Shown here: one piece after another, positions 60,224 to 64,000 of the stretch
Layout of the letters: each line of letters opens with the position of its first letter
Position numbering within the stretch: position 1 is the stretch's first letter
NCBI RefSeq assembly: GCF_000213975.1
Contig: NZ_GL892076.1
Span: 2,030,125 to 2,094,124 of the forward strand
DNA: 64,000 nt
Source of the DNA: Centipeda periodontii DSM 2778
GTDB taxonomy: Bacteria; Bacillota; Negativicutes; Selenomonadales; Selenomonadaceae
Direction of reading: 5' to 3'
Notes under the pieces: generated by a model
What the model saw: the letters and a program-made list of their open reading frames with translations, nothing else
Database searches by the model: none
Told to the model about the DNA's origin: nothing
Program-made: the position numbers and the translations under genes

Positions 60224-62119
60224 TTAGAAGCTCTGCTCCACACCGATCATGAAGTTACGTCCGGGCGCTGTCCACCACTGTTCGGCAGCCCCCCACCAAC
60301 TGATGCGGGCATTGGAGTGCTCGGCGTAGAACTGGTTGAAGATATTGTTGACTTTCAGATAGACCTTCGTCTCCTCGGCAACCTTATAGTTCATTGCGAG
60401 ATCAACCACCCAGTAGTTATCGGTTGGGAAGAATTTACCAATCGCATCGGACGGCCCCGGGCGACCGACGATTCCGCGTGCAAGCAGCGAGGCATCGAAT
60501 GCGCGGTTGACATAATCGACACCAATGTTCCACTGATCCTTCGGCAGATAACCGTCTACGTTAAACTGGCGCTGCGCCGTTGCACCGACATGGGTCCGCG
60601 TATAGCCGAGACGTGCCCGCAGATGCGAGTCGACACGCTTCGCGAGCTGCAGCGACCAGCCATGCGCATCCTCATCGCCGACATTCGCATAGCGTGAAGT
60701 CATATAGCTGTATCCGATACGATCCTTAGAGTGCCGCTTGAAGTAGCTCGCCGTGAGGCTGAGTCCCCTTCCGAAATCACGTGCAATGCCGATCTCCTTC
60801 GTGTTGCCGGATTCGGGCTTTAGATTCGGATTTCCATAACGGGTGCTGTACAGATTGCTTGGGCTCGGTGTCAGGAAGTATGCGCTGTATGACGCATAGA
60901 CGTGCGTCGCGGGATCGATATCATAGCCAAGGCTGACGCTCGGACTGTTGTGGCTGCCAAACGATGAGTTATTGTCATGACGAATCCCTGCTGTCAGCTT
61001 CAGTTCCGGCAAGATACTCCACTGATCCTGCACATAGAAAGACCGATTGAACAGTCCGCGATTTGTCAGCTGCGTTCCATCCGTCTCATCCTTTGTATAG
61101 TCGAATCCCGCCGTCAGCAGATGATCGCCCAGTTTCTTGTCAAGCTGATTGCTGAATTTCGTTGTCCAAACGGTAAGTCCATATCCGCCAACCATATAGT
61201 CATATTTACTGCGCGCGATGGACATCTGATTCTTTGTCGTATCATCGATCTGCACATTCCAGATGAGATTGCCGTCGACACGATCATACTCCCCATCCTT
61301 CGGCGCCTGTCCCATCCGCTTTTCATAGAGTGCCTGATAGCGGTCCGAATCCTTATAGGAACGAACATTAAAGGCTAGATAGGATGCCTTGCTCAGCTGC
61401 TTGCCAAGATGCACGCCGACGGAGTTTGCATCGAGCTTCGACGGCGTTGTATCGCCGTGTGCGTCCTTGAAGTCACCGCTCTTATCCTTCTGGTATTTGA
61501 TGCGCCAATCCCATCCATCCGCACCGCCGGCATTGGTGATGCTGTACTGCTGACGGCTGTAGCTGCCGTAGCCGATGCCGATCGTCGTCTTCATCCCCTG
61601 TGCCTTCTTCGTGATGATGTTGATAACGCCGCCCTTGGCATCCGAGCCGTAGAGGGTCGATGCCGACCCGTGCAGCACCTCGATACGGTCAATGCCGCCG
61701 ATGTCCTTCATCGCGGAGACAATTGAACCCGCCTTGCCGCCTGCATAGTTCTGGCGCACACCATCGACAAGCACAACGACATCATCGGAACCGTTGATGT
61801 AGACCGCATCGCTGTTGTTGTATCCCGCCTGTGCATACTGGTTGACGACAACACCGGGCACATCGCGCAGTGCCTGCTTGAGATCCGTATAGTGACGGCG
61901 CTCGATGTCCTTGCCCGTAATCACTGTGACGTTTGCATCCGTCTTCAGCTCCTTATTGGGTGTCCTCGTTGCAGTGACAACCGTTTCGTCCAGCATACGC
62001 TCACGTGCAGATGACTCCGCATCTGCAGCAAGAGCATGTCCCCCTCCCGTGGATACAAATCCAAGAGTGAGTGCCATCGTCACCTGCATGACAATCTTCT
62101 TTGAAAGATAGCTTCGCAT
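60224..62119 (-). CDS. TonB-dependent outer-membrane receptor 3
   Basis: The 631-residue protein has a signal peptide, TonB-box-like DETVVTATRTPN, the plug motifs VITGKDIERRHYTDLKQALRDVPGV and GSASTLYGSDAKGGVINIITKKAQG, and a barrel ending in Phe. It is nearly collinear with receptor 1 (39224-41143), with shared stretches such as LTAGIRHD and SHNSPSVSLGYDIDP. They therefore arose by duplication and bracket the locus. Differences concentrate in barrel loops, as expected for changed ligand choice. Confidence 0.95.
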   Translation of the reverse strand: MRSYLSKKIVMQVTMALTLGFVSTGGGHALAADAESSARERMLDETVVTATRTPNKELKTDANVTVITGKDIERRHYTDLKQALRDVPGVVVNQYAQAGYNNSDAVYINGSDDVVVLVDGVRQNYAGGKAGSIVSAMKDIGGIDRIEVLHGSASTLYGSDAKGGVINIITKKAQGMKTTIGIGYGSYSRQQYSITNAGGADGWDWRIKYQKDKSGDFKDAHGDTTPSKLDANSVGVHLGKQLSKASYLAFNVRSYKDSDRYQALYEKRMGQAPKDGEYDRVDGNLIWNVQIDDTTKNQMSIARSKYDYMVGGYGLTVWTTKFSNQLDKKLGDHLLTAGFDYTKDETDGTQLTNRGLFNRSFYVQDQWSILPELKLTAGIRHDNNSSFGSHNSPSVSLGYDIDPATHVYASYSAYFLTPSPSNLYSTRYGNPNLKPESGNTKEIGIARDFGRGLSLTASYFKRHSKDRIGYSYMTSRYANVGDEDAHGWSLQLAKRVDSHLRARLGYTRTHVGATAQRQFNVDGYLPKDQWNIGVDYVNRAFDASLLARGIVGRPGPSDAIGKFFPTDNYWVVDLAMNYKVAEETKVYLKVNNIFNQFYAEHSNARISWWGAAEQWWTAPGRNFMIGVEQSF

Positions 62120-62157
62120 TCCATTTTCCTCCTAAAATCCAGATACACCAACAATAT

Positions 62158-63159
62158 TTATTCATCAACTGCCGATATGTGGGCATCATCCGACAGGTAA
62201 AAATCATCTCCATAGACACGGTAAGCAATCTCCTGCACGCCATAGACAAAATCCTGTGAGCAGTTGTAGAGGAATGACGAGCGCGGCGTGACGAGATGCC
62301 GGTTTTGGAGTGCTTTGAGCGGCCGAAGCGCCGGATCCTCCGTGTAGCTCCGAATATAAGCCGCCAGCCATTCCTCTCCCTTCCATGGATAATCCGGCAG
62401 AAACAGGATGTCAGGATTGATGGCAAGAATGACCTCCTTCGTCACCTCCTGCCCATTGCGCAGTCCAAAGGCAGAGACACCGTTGATGACACCCGCATAG
62501 TGACAAGCATCGTCAAAACTGGACCCAATCCCGCCATACGAGGGCATAAGCGATAGAAAGACCACCGTCTTACGCTCACTCTCCGGAATCGCCCGCACCT
62601 TCTCTGTGATCTCCGCCAGTTTTTCATCCATCTTGCGCAGTAAGATATCACCGCGCCGAGACTCTCCAATCGCATCCGTTGTGAGGCGAACGAGATCCCG
62701 CACCTCCGCCAGATTGTGCGGGCCGCGCCCGATCACGACCTTGAGCCCTGCATCCCGCAGCGGATCGGCAAGCTCAAGATACTGCCAGTCCGCAATCAAG
62801 ACGATGTCCGGATGCAGAGAAACGATATATTCCACGCTGGGGCGTTCTATCGTTTCCGCGACCTGATCCGCAATCCCAACCATGTTTGAGTTGATATGCT
62901 CCTTCATGCTCGCATTGATTGCCACCATACGCTCCGGTGGAAGGACGGAGAGAACTATTTGATCAAGCGTCGAAGACAATGTAACGATACGCTGCGGAGG
63001 AGCATCAAAATGAATTGTTCGTCCCGTAATATCCGTAACAGAGTATCCGACTTCTGCCGTACGCTCCTTTTCGACACTGCCGCAGGCGGCGGTCAGCTGT
63101 ATCAAACAGAGCAAAAGAACAACCAATACAACCTGCGGTATATACTTTACTCCAGCCAT
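62158..63159 (-). CDS. FecB/BtuF-type substrate-binding lipoprotein 3
   Basis: The 333-residue protein has a hydrophobic signal ending in LTAACG (lipobox Cys). It is a close paralogue of lipoprotein 1, with SYGGIGSSFDDACHYAGVINGV and LYNCSQDFVYGVQEIAYRVYGDDF. The ATG at 63159 lies 5 bp after GGGGG and gives the best signal peptide. An ATG at 63177 overlaps the radical SAM stop by 4 bp and is the alternative. It would deliver ligand to the only permease and ATPase of the locus, encoded 16 kb downstream. Confidence 0.92.
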   Translation of the reverse strand: MAGVKYIPQVVLVVLLLCLIQLTAACGSVEKERTAEVGYSVTDITGRTIHFDAPPQRIVTLSSTLDQIVLSVLPPERMVAINASMKEHINSNMVGIADQVAETIERPSVEYIVSLHPDIVLIADWQYLELADPLRDAGLKVVIGRGPHNLAEVRDLVRLTTDAIGESRRGDILLRKMDEKLAEITEKVRAIPESERKTVVFLSLMPSYGGIGSSFDDACHYAGVINGVSAFGLRNGQEVTKEVILAINPDILFLPDYPWKGEEWLAAYIRSYTEDPALRPLKALQNRHLVTPRSSFLYNCSQDFVYGVQEIAYRVYGDDFYLSDDAHISAVDE

Positions 63160-63173
63160 AGAAGCCCCCAATG

Positions 63174-64000
63174 TCATTTCTCCACTGCTATCTTTATCGC
63201 AGATCGCTTCAGTGCACATTCGGCATTGGATGTTGCAGGGTGTCCCTGCCCTGCCCTGCGTGCATAGCACGCGCCGCCGCATCCTGCAAAGTCCGCACAC
63301 GCCCTGCAAAACGCCATGGCGCGCTGCATCTCATGCGCCACCGTCTCCTGCCGCCGAACGTCGATGCCGTGCTCCACATCGCCGAGCAGGAAGCGCGCAT
63401 CCCCCACAAAGGAAGCGCAAGCGTAGATACGTCCCGCAGCATCGATGTGCACGCCCGCCCCGCTCATCGCGTGGCAGTGGGAAAAGCCATCGCTCGTGCG
63501 CTGTAGGAGGCACGCCGCCTGCTCCTCCTGCGCAATGGAAATATGGCGTCCGGTCAGCTTCTCAAATTTCCTGCAAAGTGCAAAGACCTGCTCCATCGCC
63601 CGCGCCATATCCTCCTCCCGCGCGGGACGGACGGCAGAGCCCCGCCCCTGCGATCGCAGGAGATCAAAGCCGATGCGGCGCACATTGCCGAGATAGTACG
63701 CCATCTCGATAACGCCGGAGAGCTCCGCAACATTCTCCGCTGTGACAACGCATGTCAGACCGATCGCAATGCCACGCCGACCAAGGCGCTGAATCCCTGC
63801 AATCACATCCATTGATGAGCCGCGCCCGTCCGGATAACAGCGGTGCGCATCGTGTTCGGCAGGTCTGCCGTCAAGGCTGACGCCGATGCCGATGCGCGCA
63901 CACCGCAGGAAAGCAGCCGTCTCCTCCGTCAGCAATGTTCCGTTGGTCTGCAGATCCATGCGTGCCCGTATACGATTCGTGCGTATGTAGTCCACGATCT
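63174..64000 (-). CDS. radical SAM/SPASM domain protein (partial, N-terminus off the window)
   Basis: About 275 residues of the C-terminal part are visible. The TIM-barrel half contains RMDLQTNGTLLTEETA and IGIGVSLDGRPAEHDAHR, as in anaerobic sulfatase-maturase-like enzymes. The SPASM-type cysteines follow: one in HCHAMSGAGVHIDAAGRIYACAS, then CRACADFAGCGGACYARR and a last one near the C-terminus, enough for auxiliary [4Fe-4S] clusters. The N-terminal C-x3-C-x2-C SAM site must lie beyond position 64000. The stop abuts lipoprotein 3, so it is in the same transcript. Its substrate, a peptide or a tetrapyrrole side chain, is unknown. Confidence 0.88.
   Translation of the reverse strand, partial: IVDYIRTNRIRARMDLQTNGTLLTEETAAFLRCARIGIGVSLDGRPAEHDAHRCYPDGRGSSMDVIAGIQRLGRRGIAIGLTCVVTAENVAELSGVIEMAYYLGNVRRIGFDLLRSQGRGSAVRPAREEDMARAMEQVFALCRKFEKLTGRHISIAQEEQAACLLQRTSDGFSHCHAMSGAGVHIDAAGRIYACASFVGDARFLLGDVEHGIDVRRQETVAHEMQRAMAFCRACADFAGCGGACYARRAGQGHPATSNAECALKRSAIKIAVEK

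Noticed and set aside
1-64000. CRISPR arrays, complete insertion sequences, tRNA genes or prophage modules
   Set aside because: I saw no regularly spaced repeats, no transposase or integrase gene and no tRNA-like cloverleaf. The only dispersed repeats are the short palindromic elements listed.

Overview
The window looks like chromosomal DNA of an anaerobic, diderm Negativicutes bacterium, most probably Selenomonas or a close relative. The 5' end of a 16S rRNA gene with a Selenomonas-like start lies on the minus strand at positions 1-98. Clostridia-type genes (Hcp, superoxide reductase, PTS operons, EamA and ECF transporters) sit beside outer-membrane functions (three TonB-dependent receptors and TonB), the combination expected of Negativicutes. 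Nearly every gene is on the minus strand. The exceptions are a small ORF at 13.4 kb, an XRE regulator at 27.9 kb, and a TIM-like/YjbQ pair at 37.1-38.3 kb.

Positions 1-22.7 kb are mostly housekeeping: 16S rRNA with leader and promoter, two dTDP-rhamnose genes (rfbA, rfbC), an amino-acid binding lipoprotein, a zinc ribbon protein, a DUF1848 protein, an ArsB/NhaD-type transporter, glnS, an HD phosphohydrolase, a tail-less FtsZ paralogue, an EamA exporter, amino-acid ABC ATPase and permease, a soluble PAS chemoreceptor, htpX, serA, hcp behind a textbook -41.5 palindrome, a DUF1232 protein, an ECF S component, and the prmA-rsmE-tlpA-ccdA operon. A small imperfect-palindrome repeat occurs four times between 2 and 19 kb.

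Positions 22.8-38.3 kb hold carbohydrate modules. The first is a galactitol-type PTS (EIIA, EIIB, EIIC) with a class II FucA-like aldolase and DhaK/DhaL but no DhaM, headed by a small XRE regulator that faces a second XRE gene. After a superoxide reductase and two glycosyltransferases comes a glucitol-type PTS (gutM-srlE-srlA-srlB) with no sorbitol-phosphate dehydrogenase, a SorC regulator, and a GntR/UTRA regulator between a class II aldolase and a divergent TIM-like isomerase plus YjbQ. Operators for several of these regulators can be read from the sequence, and the XRE and GntR/TIM promoters share a 25-bp element.

Positions 39.2-64.0 kb form a long, tightly packed minus-strand array that runs off the right edge. 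It encodes three TonB-dependent receptors, TonB, a FecCD-type permease, one ATPase, three paralogous binding lipoproteins, a NifH-like reductase, two nitrogenase component-1 family proteins, a CobN-type chelatase, ChlI-like and ChlD-like AAA+ subunits, CbiZ, a sugar-epimerase-like TIM-barrel protein and a radical SAM/SPASM protein. The simplest reading is an import and remodelling system for a metallated tetrapyrrole (a corrinoid, haem or another porphyrinoid). Uptake would supply the substrate, the CobN/ChlI/ChlD set would insert or remove metal, CbiZ would trim cobamides, and the nitrogenase-like complex would carry out an ATP-dependent reduction. The family assignments are secure; the substrate and the overall reaction are inference. 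This is the strongest candidate for an undescribed system here.
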